A program made the translations under genes and the position numbers. A stretch of DNA of 64,000 nucleotides from Dryocosmus kuriphilus (lineage: Eukaryota > Arthropoda > Insecta > Hymenoptera > Cynipidae), in NCBI GenBank assembly GCA_038277395.1, contig CM076196.1, forward strand, positions 128,709,410-128,773,409, in the 5' to 3' direction. Under the pieces are notes generated by a model. That model saw nothing but the letters and a program-made list of their open reading frames with translations, searched no databases and was not told the origin of the DNA. Position 1 is the stretch's first letter. Each line of letters begins with the position of its first letter. Positions 45,601 to 56,142 of the stretch are shown here, one piece after another.

Positions 45601-46420
45601 ATTTATGAATTGAAAAACCTCAATGGAAAAAATATTGGGGAATTTAATATTAACGACTTAAAATTAGAAAATGCAGATGATAGTAGTAAAGCATAGGTAA
45701 TAGAAAGAAAATTTTCTTTGCGACAGGAATAAGGAAAACATAGAAAAAACTGGGAAACCAAAATGGAAGAAGCAATTTCATTGTTGGAAAATAAGATCGG
45801 AGAAAACCAAGACGGATTCCAATGCCGATTTTGTAAAAAAATATTAATTTAAGTCATTCACGATACTTTTTGTAATAATATAACTTACAGGTTAAACAAT
45901 AATTTTACAACTCCAGACCTCGAAAGACAAACGTACATACAGGGTAACTGGGAATTTATAAAACAACACGTTCAAAAATGATTAAACATCGAAATAATTT
46001 AGGGAAAATTAAAAGAGGCAAAAGAGAATGAGTATGAAATAGAACTTGACATCGACTAGAGGACCATAATGGAGCTAGATAAAGAATTTGAATTTAACTA
46101 AACAGGCTCACAGGCATTAAGGTAAGGTAAGCAATAGTTGTAAGTTGAATAATGGTAAAATTGAAATTGGCAGCAGGCCAGGAATATACGGTTTTATGTG
46201 AAACAGACGCACTCCAAACAAATGACAACTCCATATTCCAAGACAGATCTTAGACCGGAAAATTCTTTGTTTTCCTTTCCAGCAATGGATTAACTGAAGT
46301 GCCACTTCTGCCAAAATAGATTATTGGGGAAAACCCCAGCAATCCATAAAACTACCTGCAGGGCTCTAAGGTGGTTGGAGCTGGGAAAGGCGGGCGTGTG
46401 GGAGGAGGACATCCCATACA
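45601..46420. other. Decayed sequence downstream of the integrase
   Basis: AT-rich, with many stops in all plus frames. Possibly the rest of Gypsy no. 2. Nothing recognisable. Confidence 0.4.
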
Positions 46421-46429
46421 ACCCTCACC

Positions 46430-46960
46430 GCCACGTCCGGGGAATGATTCCGGCAGCAGCATCACCAGTACAGTCACCAACACCGTAACCAAAGCCCTCA
46501 CCGCCGCCGTCGTCTTCGCCTTCAACGACGGAATAGACGGAGGAGTTTGAGGAGGCGGAGGGGGCGGCAGCGGAAAAATTACGAGAGAAGCTTTTCGAGC
46601 TCTCTCTTGAATTCGAAGAGAGAGCATTAAAGCACTCTATAAAGTTCAAGAGAGAGTTCGAGGAAAGAGCAGATTAGTTGAGGGTGAGGGCGAGGGACAG
46701 GAGGAGGAAAGGCAAAGGAAACTGGAAGAGGCATGGACGGAAGGTCGGAGAAGGTTTAGGGAAACAAGAGAGAGAGACAGGAATTGGAAAAAAGAATGGA
46801 AAGACAACAGCGGGAAAGGGGCGCAGCGGAGGAAGCAGAGAGGATTGAAGCGTAGTGGCGGGAATTGCGGGAGAGCAGGCGAGAGTAATGGGAGGAACAT
46901 AGGAGGTAGCTGATGAAGAAGAGATGTATCTTCCAGTTAACGGCAGCCCTGGCAAACATC
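46430..46960 (+). pseudogene. Glu/Arg-rich coiled-coil remnant
   Basis: Plus-strand frames interrupted by stops encode EKLREKLFELSLEFEERALK, then EEERQRKLEEAWTEGRRRFR, following a Pro/Ser/Thr-rich segment. G/A-rich composition contrasts sharply with the surroundings. It lies between the integrase remnant and a polypurine run, the place of a third ORF in some Gypsy elements, but I do not recognise the protein. The minus-strand Ser/Pro/Leu frames are its shadows. Confidence 0.35.
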
Positions 46961-47063
46961 TTTCTACTGATCAAGGAGATATGGCTCCAGTGAATTTATG
47001 GAATTTGTTTAATTTTTTTAAAATCTTTATTTTGTTTTGAGTATACACCCGAACCCCGTTAGA

Positions 47064-47083
47064 GGGGGGGGGGGGGGGGGGGG
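47064..47083 (+). repeat. G20 homopolymer (possible expanded polypurine tract)
   Basis: Twenty G directly after AGA, immediately followed by TGTAACGCAGAAG. A purine run followed by TGT fits a polypurine tract/3' LTR junction of Gypsy no. 2. Confidence 0.45.
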
Positions 47084-47330
47084 TGTAACGCAGAAGTTAC
47101 CAGGCGTGTGGTGGGGTCCGCGGCCAAGTCCGCTCGGAAACCTACAACGGGTCCCGACCGGTCAGTCACCACTCGCCTGTTCTCAGTCTCTCGTCGGCTT
47201 CGCCTATGTCATTCGTCGCCTGGCTCTATAGCCGTCATCAGTTTTTGGGTCGAATCAGTGTCGGTTGTCTGTTCGCCCGCAATGCCCTTTTTCACCTTGG
47301 ACTTGATAACTGTAGCAAACTAGTGTCTCT
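47084..47330 (+). repeat. Candidate 3' LTR of Gypsy no. 2
   Basis: Begins TGTAACGCAGAAG and is GC-rich with a pyrimidine-rich, promoter-like middle (CTGTTCTCAGTCTC). No second copy is in the window, so this is inferred only from its place after a purine run. Small frames here are not genes. Confidence 0.3.
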
Positions 47331-48486
47331 ACTTTAAAAATTTTTCTCTTTCCTTTTATGAAAATGGTCTCACAACTCCTATTCTAAATTCTAATCTAGC
47401 GATGTTATATGATTCATCGATTACACGGCCAATATTGTCAAATATAACTATTATTATAAAGACCATTAAAGTGATCAACGACCTGTTAAAAGCATAACAT
47501 TTAAAAAAAGATTATGACAAACGGATGTAAAGAGCAACATATAAAATTTCGATAGAAATATGTATTAAAATCATGAGATAAAATAACATCTCCGCAAACA
47601 TGTCAACAGGTTGAAAATGCGAATGTTCAAATTCACACACAATTCACATTCAATCAAATACCATTTTCAATTTAAAATTAAATAAGTCGTTGAGATTCTG
47701 AATACTTATCGATCTGCGGAACAGGAGCGTCGTGGGATGGAATAAGACTTCCTCACAATTTCAGTAATGGTGCTTAAAAAAACGTGTCAGCCGCTTTTCG
47801 TTTAAGTTTTACGAAGATGGAGACTAGATGACCGAAGAACGCTGAACAATCAAGTGGACTTGGTGGCTCCTCGACGTCGTACAATTTTCCACTTAATACT
47901 GCTATAGTTGCATGATTCGTCTGATGAATCCTCGGTGCTGATTCCCAAAAAATTCTCACATACTAAAAATCACACTATAAAAACAAACAATATTTGTCAA
48001 AATATAACATCCATCCTTTATAAACAAAAAAAAAAAGAGAAACACCTTCACTCAAGAAAGAAAAAATTTACCCCAACGATCCCCTCGAAGTACGAGTACG
48101 TAGAGCGTGGTGTCGACCTGGACTTCCCAGCAGGAAAGGTTGCAAGGCAATGAATAATTATGCTCGCAACATTCCTTCTGTAAGTTCACTAACCGATATC
48201 TCCCCACTCTACGTTTTCATTGATAGGGTCGCTCACCCTACATGCCGATTAACAAACTTTCGAGAATATTGAAATAAGCGTTAAATCTAAATCCACGTGC
48301 CTCATAATCAACGTGCAAAACTTGTAAGTTTCATTGTGATACTCCCGCATTTTTATTGTGTTTTCTCCCCATTCTCGGTGTGCAAATCCACTTTCCCCTC
48401 CTCGGTAGCGTTCCCTCCGCTAAAAGTTACATAATTAACAATGCTTTAAATGATTTGGCCAGTTTGCAAAACCTTTGCAATTTTTT
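47331..48486. other. No gene seen
   Basis: Mixed AT-rich sequence without recognisable protein, RNA or repeat structure. Confidence 0.45.
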
Positions 48487-49166
48487 ACATTCTCATCTCA
48501 ATGAGAAGGTATTAGTTTTATGTGAAAACTGACTTCCGCGGATTTCATGAAATCTCGACGTTTCGTGACCCCCTGAATCCGAAAAAATATGTTTTACGTT
48601 GGTGTCTCTCTGTCACTGTCGTTGTCTTGTCGTTGTCGTTGTCGTCGTTGCCTGTTAGCACGATAACTTTCGAAGGACTAATCGGATTGGATTGCGCTTT
48701 TGTATACTTCCTTAAGGCCTAAAAACTAAGGAAGAGTTTGTTAACCAGCGGTTTTTGACCAACGCTTCTAGTTTTATCCATCATAAATTATTTTCAAACA
48801 TCAAAAGTTCAAATTTATCGCCCAGATATGCAAGATACGAAAAAATGATAATGAACAAAGTTGTTCACCTTAAAAGGATCTACAAATTTGGTCTCTATCA
48901 TTTTTTTTTGGAAAGACGGTTAGCTTTTGAGTTATTCGTGAAATATGTTATTAAAAATTAGGAAATCCACTTTTCAGCAAAACTATGCGAGATGCGAAAA
49001 ATTATTAAGAAGCAGAATTGTTCACCCTGGAAAGACCTACAACTTTGCTTAAAACCATTTTCTGATTCAACGCATACTTTTTTCATGAAATGTATAATAG
49101 TCGTTTTAATAAAGAAAAATATTATTAAAAAGTTAATAAAAAGTTATTAAAAGTTATTGTAAAATC
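48487..49166 (+). mobile_element. HINE-like element, diverged partial copy D
   Basis: Starts ACATTCTCATCTCAATGAGA, then GGATTTCATGAAATCTCGACG, the GTCGTTGTCGTT microsatellite (48618-48652) and CACGATAACTTTCGAAGGAC, then ~150-bp units. It ends without the 3' hairpin. An inverted 3'-end fragment (ATCTGCCC...CATTCTCATCACG) follows at about 49165-49205. Confidence 0.65.
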
Positions 49167-49288
49167 TGCCCATTACTCAGGCGCATTCTCATCACGTTTC
49201 TCGCGTTTAGCACTCGATTAAAATATATCAAAAATGTGAATGTTTTAATTTTTTATGTAGTTTGGCTGAAAAATGCAATTTTCATTAA

Positions 49289-49890
49289 AACATTCTCATC
49301 TCAATGAGAAAGGTATTAGTTTTATGTGAAAAGGAAAAAAATATTAAGAAGCAGAGTTGTTTATTTCAAAAAGATCACAAATTTTCTTTATACTTTTTTT
49401 TTAACATATATAGTTTTTGTTTCAATCGTGAAAAATATTATTAAAATTCATGAATTCAATTTTCCTTTGAAATCATGCGAGATGCGAAAATAATGTCCAG
49501 GGGAAAAATTATTCATCTCAAAAGGTTTTAAATATTTGCTTGAGACCATTTTTTTATAAAAGTCATAGTTTTCGTTTTAACTGTGAAAAATGTTACTAAA
49601 AATGAAAAAAATTTATTTTCACCCAAATTGCAGAAAGGAATATCACGCTTTGGACAAACTTTATTCGAGTGCGAAAGCGCGAGACAAGTGATGAGAATGT
49701 ATTTGTTAAAGCCGGCAAAGTTTTAACGAAAAGTTCAGAATTACCAAACTATACAGACCAATGTTTCGATATTTAATTTTAAAAGGTCCGTACCCACAAA
49801 TACGGGGGGACATATAAACACTGAGTGCGTAGAGCGAGGTAAACGATGTATCGAGCGCGAAGTGCGTGTTTTGACAGATGCGCATAACTG
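49289..49890 (+). mobile_element. HINE-like element, diverged partial copy D2
   Basis: Begins ACATTCTCATCTCAATGAGA and TTAGTTTTATGTGAAAAGG. It lacks the microsatellite, keeps several tandem units, and ends near ATCGAGCGCGAAGTGCG. More diverged than A-C. Confidence 0.55.
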
Positions 49891-50434
49891 TGGGGTTGCT
49901 AGGTTAGTATAAAATGCGGGAAAGTATTTTAAAAACTTGCAGTCAAATTTTAAAACTTTTCAATATAAAATTTTTCACGTTATTCATATCCAAAAAAGTA
50001 TCTTCCGTACAACTAGAAAGGTTGCAAATTTACATAGCTTTTCGATACAATTTTTAAACTTCTTCTGCCAGTTTGGAGTACATTTGCAATTTTTTCCTTC
50101 AAACTGTTGAGAAAAATATTAATTATTCGAAATATTGTAAGTTTCGGATCTCTAGAATGGTTGAAAGTAAAAAAAATTGTGTAATATGACTTGGAAAACG
50201 CTACAGCAAGTTTTCGAAAGTTTTGAAATTTTTTGGAATAGTTGTGTCATACATACCTATATCAGAATTTCACGTTTTAATACGTTCCGGAACTCGAAAA
50301 GGGTTACAAAATGGGATTTATTGTTTTTGTAATTTAATTTATCAACGATGCTGTAACAAATGGTCTTCTATAATTCCCACTTTCATTCTAACCAATAGTA
50401 ATCTGTTGGAGGTACACATTCTGACATTCATACT
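49891..50434. other. AT-rich stretch, no gene
   Basis: No recognisable element. A 101-codon plus frame from 50223 has no features and runs into the dispersed repeat. Confidence 0.4.
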
Positions 50435-50549
50435 TCTGGCATGTTGTTTTGGAATGGAAAAAAGTAAACAGAGTTTTAGCTTGCCAAACGGATATAAAAG
50501 GATAGATATGGACAGAAGGTCCGATTGACCTGAGCACGAAATAGTACAT
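50435..50549 (+). repeat. ~110-bp dispersed repeat with TATA-like core, copy 2
   Basis: Same order of phrases as 38637-38744: AAGTAAACAGAGTTTTAG, CCAAACGGATATAAAAGGA, GGTCCGATTGACCTGAGC. The two copies lie about 11.8 kb apart in the same orientation. Confidence 0.55.
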
Positions 50550-50578
50550 TGTGTTCAGCTTCAACGTTCACACAGTAA

Positions 50579-50984
50579 TTTACGCGACGAAATTTCGATT
50601 TCTCGCGTCATTCATGGGAAATAACGAGCAGAGAGGGACCGGTTCGATGTGAACGATACACCTTCAAAACAGCAATTTTTACAATTTGTGAATGTCGATT
50701 GAGTCTGCTTTAGTACGAAAGAGTAAGCCACGAAGTAAGCGCACTTGTTACGAGAAAGAATGTGGGGGAGAGAGAGAGCGTGAGAATAGATTCTGTTCTA
50801 CTACCTTTTCTGACGAAATTGACTCGTCGAAAGATGCCCACTGCGCATGACGACGCGTACGGCAAACGAATTTTTCCCCGATATGCTATGCAGGACCCCC
50901 CACCACAAGCGTTTTTACTCGATATGGCAATGCATCACGCGGTTCCCAGAATGGCGCGAGAAACGGAATTTCGTCGCGTAAAGT
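50579..50984. mobile_element. Candidate MITE with ~28-bp inverted ends
   Basis: TTTACGCGACGAAATTTCG...TTTCTCGCG at 50579-50608 is inverted at 50957-50984 (CGCGAGAAACGGAATTTCGTCGCGTAAA). Target duplication unclear (AGTAA/AGTAT). A plus frame from 50762 (101 codons) overlaps the right inverted end and is therefore not called a gene. Confidence 0.5.
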
Positions 50985-51526
50985 ATTTAAAAACTGTGTC
51001 CGGGTCGGTTATTAATGTCACCTTGAAGCATATTGGAGTAACAAAAAATTTTTCAGATATGTGGTAATTTTTCAGAGCCAAGGAAAATGGAATGAAGAGA
51101 TTTTATCGATGACTTGGTGCTTCTTGCAGTTATGCTGGTAACTATTGGTACCTCAATTCCGACAATTGCCGGCACGATTGAGGAAGAATATGCTCAAAGT
51201 GAAGCAAACAGTGGCCCTTGTGATGGTTACGTTACCGATCACACTGATCTCAATTCCGAAATTGACATCGATGAATCCGAATATCGACGAGAACTACTAA
51301 ACGATGTTAGTATAACCGCTCATTATAGTTATAAATTACAGTGTTTTTATTTTGTTAGCAACTCCAAATTAGACATGTGTCGTTTTTTTCTCTAAACTGA
51401 TTTTATAAAAGGCGTCCGCTTCAACAAAAAAATAGTCATAATCATTCCAGATCCTTCTAGAAAATATGTTATATTTTCATGACCTACAAAATAAATTACT
51501 GCTAGTTAAATCCGCTCAAAATTTTT
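50985..51526. other. Unidentified stretch with one short frame
   Basis: 51114-51395 encodes 93 residues with a hydrophobic start (VLLAVMLVTIGTSIPTIAG) and an acidic middle. No recognised domain. It could be chance. I leave it unassigned. Confidence 0.3.
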
Positions 51527-52810
51527 ACATTATCATCAGAGAAGGTATTAGATGTATGTAAAATTTAAGTCCCCCAGATTTCATCTAATCTCCACGTTTT
51601 GAGACCCCCTGAGTGAGGAAAAACGATTTTTACGACCGTGTCTATCTGTCTTTTGTCGTCGTTGTCGTCGTTGTCGTTGTTATCGTTGCCGTCTTTGTCG
51701 CTGTCGTCGTTGTTGTCGTTGTCGTCGTTGTTGTTGTCGTTGTCGTTGTCGGCGTCTTTTCCGACGATAACTTTCGAAGGACTAAGCGGATTGGATTGCG
51801 CTTTGGCACACTTCTTTAAGGCGTAAAAAAAGGACGAGATCGTTAACCAGCGATTTTTGACTAGTGGTTATGGTTTTAACCATCAAAAACGGTTTTCACA
51901 AAATCAAAAAATCCATTTTTCGGCTAAAATATACGAGATACAAAAGAAATAGTACTGAGTAAAATTATTCATCTCAAGAAAATATACAAATTTTATTTTA
52001 ACCATTTTTCGATAAAATGCACGGTTTTTGTTTTAATCTAGAAAACGTTATTAAAAATAAAAAGCTGTGGTTTCTTGCCAAAATATTCAAGATACGAAAA
52101 AAATGATAATAAACAAAGCTTTTCAACTCAAAAAGATCTACAAATTTTGTATTAACCATTTTTTGACAAAATGCATGGTTTTTGTTTTAATCGAGAAAAC
52201 GTTATTAACAATAAAAAATTAAAATTTCCCGCCAAACTATGCAAGATACGAAAAAAATCATAATAAACAAAGTAGTCGTTCACATTAAAAATATCTACAA
52301 ATTTGCTCCCATCATTTTTTTGAACAGACTTGTAGTTTTTGAGTTATTCGTGAAATATGTTATGAAATATAAAGAAAAGCACTTTTCAGAAAAACTATGC
52401 AAGATATGAGAAAATATTAACAAGCAGAATTGTTCACCTTGGAAAGAGCTACAAAATATATTTATAAGACTCATCGTTTTACTTTTTAGAATCGAAATTC
52501 TGCATTGTGAAAATTTGTAAATTCACAAAAAACTTTACCAATCTACAATGTGTTTAAAAAAAATTCAATTGTCGAGAGTGAAGCGCGAGTTTCATGATGA
52601 GAATATATTCCTTAAGGTCAATACAGCCTTCAGTAAAATAATTTCTTTGTAATTTTTAATAAAAAATTCAAATTTAATAATCTCATGAAAAGTAGGTGTT
52701 TTGATGTTTTAAAACCCAGGTAACGAATACCGAGCACGATGTGCAAGGACCTAAAATATCTGAGCGCGAAGCGCGATGACCACCAGACCGCGCGCCCTAG
52801 GCGCGCTCAG
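51527..52810 (+). mobile_element. HINE-like element, copy E (3' truncated)
   Basis: Begins ACATTATCATCAGAGAAGG. Microsatellite of GTCGTT units at 51654-51752 (the longest in the window), then CGATAACTTTCGAAGGACTA, ~150-bp units and AGCGCGAAGCGCGA. It stops at GGCGCGCTCAG, where the truncated LTR of Gypsy no. 3 begins. The terminal hairpin is missing. Confidence 0.7.
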
Positions 52811-53014
52811 AAGAGAGGACGTTGTCGTGGGTAGAGATGGTGTGTACGTCGGGAAGGGAGTTCTGGAGGGGTTCACGCGCGATTTGGCGTGGTATTCGTC
52901 TAGTGCCTCCATGTTTTGAGGTGGTTTCGTTCGTTTGGATCAGGTGGGGATGGTAGTACGCGTGATGTTTCCCCACATTAGCCGGCCCCACAAGGAGCGG
53001 CTGTCCATTTTTAT

Positions 53015-53548
53015 TCAGGCTGAGAAAGAAGTTTTCATCAGTCTGAAAAACCGGCGTTGTACGTAATCCCGCTCCCTATGGTCACACTTAATCGGGGATT
53101 TGAAGGATGTAGGATAAGCTGGATAGGTGGGTTCGTAAAAATCGACGTTGGGGCAACCCCCCTCGTCGCAGAGTCGGAAGGTGTCCGGAAATAACATCCT
53201 CCTAGCCGTGGATGTACGAGCGGCGTATATACGACGAAGGCGGAGGTTGCACCGTGGTGACTCGGGGATAGGAGAGACGGTGGCGCATCGGTCGGCAGGG
53301 GTGGTGAAGGTAGTGAGGTCCCCCTCACTCAACCACGGGTTCGAAGGTGATACTGGTGTGGACTCGTGCGGTGTGGCGGCCTCCTGGTGGGTAGCCCGGT
53401 TAGGCCCGGCGAGGACCTCCTGGACGCCGCCGTTAAGAGAGGGGGCTTGGACTCCCATGGAGGCTCCCGCCTCTCGTTGGAGGGCTACCTGCTCTCGCTT
53501 CTCCCGGTCTCGACGACGTGCGCGGCGCTGCTTTGTGTTCCAGGTCAT
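53015..53548 (-). CDS. ORF inside the LTR of Gypsy no. 3, function unknown
   Basis: 177 codons, with no stop. The N-terminus is strongly basic (KQRRARRRDREKREQ), followed by a Pro/Ser/Thr-rich region. The C-terminal ~60 residues contain RLCDEGGCPNVDFYEPTYPA and DHRERDYVQRRFF. The same last 60 codons are open in the 5' LTR remnant (61303-61485), with about nine substitutions and no frame break. I do not recognise the domain. It lies downstream of the LTR's TATA-like site, so in a full 5' LTR it would be the first ORF of the transcript. It could be a leader ORF, an accessory protein or captured sequence. Confidence 0.45.
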   Translation of the reverse strand: MTWNTKQRRARRRDREKREQVALQREAGASMGVQAPSLNGGVQEVLAGPNRATHQEAATPHESTPVSPSNPWLSEGDLTTFTTPADRCATVSPIPESPRCNLRLRRIYAARTSTARRMLFPDTFRLCDEGGCPNVDFYEPTYPAYPTSFKSPIKCDHRERDYVQRRFFRLMKTSFSA

Positions 53549-54011
53549 ACAGTGGGGTTAGAACACGTACTCCCCTCGAGCCGCCGTCCCAATGGTCTTT
53601 GAAGCCGGCTCAACGATCCCTCTCTGCGCCCAGAAGCCGACCTAGGCCAAGGAAGCCGCAAAGAGGACCTCGGCTTGAGTCGACGTTCCGGAGGCCGAGA
53701 AGTTACGAGGTGCTTGACCCAAGGGAGCCCTTGGATGATTGTAAGAGGGAGGGGGGCGATAGAGGCCCATCCGTAGATCATGAACTCTCCTCTTCCTGAA
53801 AACAAAAAAACAAAACAAACACACAAGCAAAACACTAACAAAATCCTTCGCGTCCTAAAAAGGACGGATGTGACAACAAGAGACAACAACAAATAACAAA
53901 ATCCAAATAAATTCTGACACACAATGTTTATTTCTCTCCCAAGGTGGTGAGGGAGCGAAGCCGAAGGCAGGACAGTGGAGTTAGACCTGGTGACGCTCCA
54001 CTGCTGCCTAA

Positions 54012-54056
54012 CGATCGACTGTCGAACTGGCCAGAAGCACCCATATTTATATTACC
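54012..54056 (-). promoter_or_regulatory. Candidate LTR core promoter
   Basis: On the minus strand TAATATAAATATGGG is followed about 25-30 bp later by TTCGACAGTCGATCG, a plausible TATA box and initiator pair. It lies inside the LTR and upstream of the likely poly(A) signal, as expected for U3/R. Confidence 0.4.
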
Positions 54057-54644
54057 GCCGGGTGAGAGTTTCCACCCGCGCCCCGACACTGCGAAAAAAT
54101 TTCCACTCTCGCGTCGAGAGTGAGAGCGAACCAATCGTCGCATAGCAAGCTTGACGCTAGGCATGTGGACGTCGGTGGTGCGTTGAGAACTCCCACCCGC
54201 GTACTCACGGAGACAGATCTCCCACTACCGCTTTGTGAGTCAGCGCGTTGACACACCTCCCGCTCTCTTGCTTGGAGCGAATGGGGTCATTCCAGCCAGC
54301 TACTGCCGACTGCTTGCTCTCTCAGCATTGCATTCGAGTAAACTAACTTATATATAACTAGAAATTGAACGCAGTGAAAACCAACTTATCGTGAGATCAC
54401 TTTGAGACGAAGATATAATTTTAGTTAAGCCTTTATAATATAGATCACTTTAAAACAAAGATATAATTTTAGTTAAGTCTATATAATATAATATACATAA
54501 TACAATATAATATAATGTAAACGATATGCGAAATATGTGGAAAAGGTGGGCGAGCAGAGTTCGTCAGGAGAGAGTTGGAAAGCTAAAATTGAGAGAGTTG
54601 AGGTTGTCAGCTCTCCCTAGGCTTACGTTAGAGACGTGTATCAA

Positions 54645-56142
54645 TTCACCCCCTTCCGGATAGAACCCTGCTTGCGCACTATGAATTGACTACCCTATTC
54701 GTTACTTAAACCTATTTGCATGACGGGCATACGGCCGGTTATCCCTATAATTCATAGAACGTCGTGCCCGGAGTTTGTAACGCTCCCCGGCGTTACTGTA
54801 ACAGTCGAGATCCTCTCTCGAGGAATCCGCGCTGTCTACATCCTCTTCTTCGTGGACAGATGAAAGCGCCTGTGCGGCGACAGTCGTTAAAGGTGGTTCG
54901 ATGGCCTATGGATGCGTTAGACCCGAAGGGCCTGGCGCGCGAATGTCCATGATCGGGACCTGGAGTGCTCGGACGAGCGGTGCTGGGTACGGTTGTTCAC
55001 CGATACTATGTGCTGCGGACGCAGTTAGTGAAGGATGCGCCTGTCCTTCGACACCGATTGGTGGTGGTGAAGCGATCGACGGATGCGTTAGACCCGCCGG
55101 GTCTGTTGCGTGGATGTCCGTGATCGGGACCTGGAGTGCTCGGGCGAGCGATAGCGGGTACGGCTGCTCGCCGATACCGTTGACTGCAGACGCAGTGGGT
55201 GGTGAGAACCCTGTCTGTGTCGCGGCAGGCCAGAGTTCCTTTCCGTGAACCTTCTTTTCCTGTCCATCCTTCAAAATCCAATAAACCTCGCCGGAGGTTA
55301 ACCTGATAATTGGGTGGGGTCCGATTCGGCGATGGTCCAAAGCTGCGTTGTTCCCAGCGGCTTTATCGGAGAGCTGGTAATTTGTAGTTACTCCCAATCC
55401 CCAAGGGCGTAACGAGGCTCCAGGGGTTGACCCGCGTATCTTTCTTGGTACGTCCTTTGGTTCGTATGGACTGCTTCCTCTCGTTTACGTTGATCTTTCG
55501 CGGGGTTCCTTGGTGTCTGCGGTTGCTGAGCGTGTGGTTGCAAACGCCACTCGCCAGGTAAGGAGAGAGTTTTTTTAAAAGCAAGTGACTCGGGGTGTCA
55601 CCTGTGGCAGCATTTCGGCGACGGCGGAGTCCGAACAGTATGTCCGGTAAGTGCTAGTCTCAAGTGCGCTGTGTTTGCGGTCCTAAGCGGAGTTGTAAAC
55701 CCTTCTTCACCTCCAGGTTACGTCTCTCGGTTGGATTGGCTCGGGAATGGTAGACAGAAGTTGTCCATAATTTGCATTCCCATCGCTTGCTGGCTTCGGC
55801 CCAAACGTGGCCGGTGAATTGAGTGCCGTTATCACTCAAGATTCGGCGCGGATAGCCCCAACGCGAAAAAACCTCCTCCTCCATCAGTTTCGTGATACAC
55901 GTTGCAGTGGTGACGCTTAGTGGGAAGGCTTTGACCCATCTAGAAAATAGGTCGGTAACTACCAGGACGTAACAATGACCTTTACTGGTACGTGGGTAGG
56001 GACCCAATAAGTCGATGGCGATGGTATTCCAGGCGGTTCGTGCAGGTCGAAGTAGTTGATGGTCGGGATCTTTGGACCATACCGGCTTGCAGCAGAGGCA
56101 TAGATGGCAGTCGGCGACGTAACGGCGGACTTTCCGGCTCAT
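54645..56142 (-). pseudogene. pol: Integrase region of Gypsy no. 3
   Basis: 56142-55660 encodes the zinc-binding end (RYVADCHLCLCCKP) and the core: TIAIDLLGPYPRTSKGHCYV (first Asp), ILSDNGTQFTG (second Asp) and ANPTERRNLEV (Glu). The catalytic triad is thus visible. A frameshift follows, then a C-terminal part at 55397-54906 with RIGPHPIIRLTSGEVYWILK (GPY/F-like) and a repetitive tail containing two EQPYP...ARALQVPI...GLTHP units about 54 residues apart. The tail ends just before the polypurine tract. Broken, so no product expected. Confidence 0.8.

Larger units (their letters stand above)
52811..54644 (-). repeat. 3' LTR of Gypsy no. 3 (~1.83 of ~1.9 kb)
   Basis: Its outer 52812-53208 matches the 5' LTR remnant (61102-61494). 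Contains, on the minus strand, a TATA-like TAATATAAATATGGG near 54050 and AAATAAACATTGTG (possible poly(A) signal) near 53928. It then has a ~1.1-kb U5-side region with an ORF. Includes a GC-rich patch with CGACGTCC and CTCGACGCGAGAGTGG phrases and an AT-rich repeat (54395-54490). Confidence 0.8.

Noticed and set aside
46352..46974. Ser/Pro/Leu-rich minus-strand frames
   Set aside because: They are complements of a Glu/Arg-rich, G/A-biased stretch on the plus strand. Composition explains their openness.
50762..51067. 101-codon plus-strand frame after a TATA-like repeat
   Set aside because: It overlaps the right inverted end of a MITE-like structure and shows no recognisable domain or conserved codon pattern.
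53148..53799. Long plus-strand frames in the LTR of Gypsy no. 3
   Set aside because: GC-rich antisense shadows of the minus-strand LTR ORF. All other genes of the element are on the minus strand.
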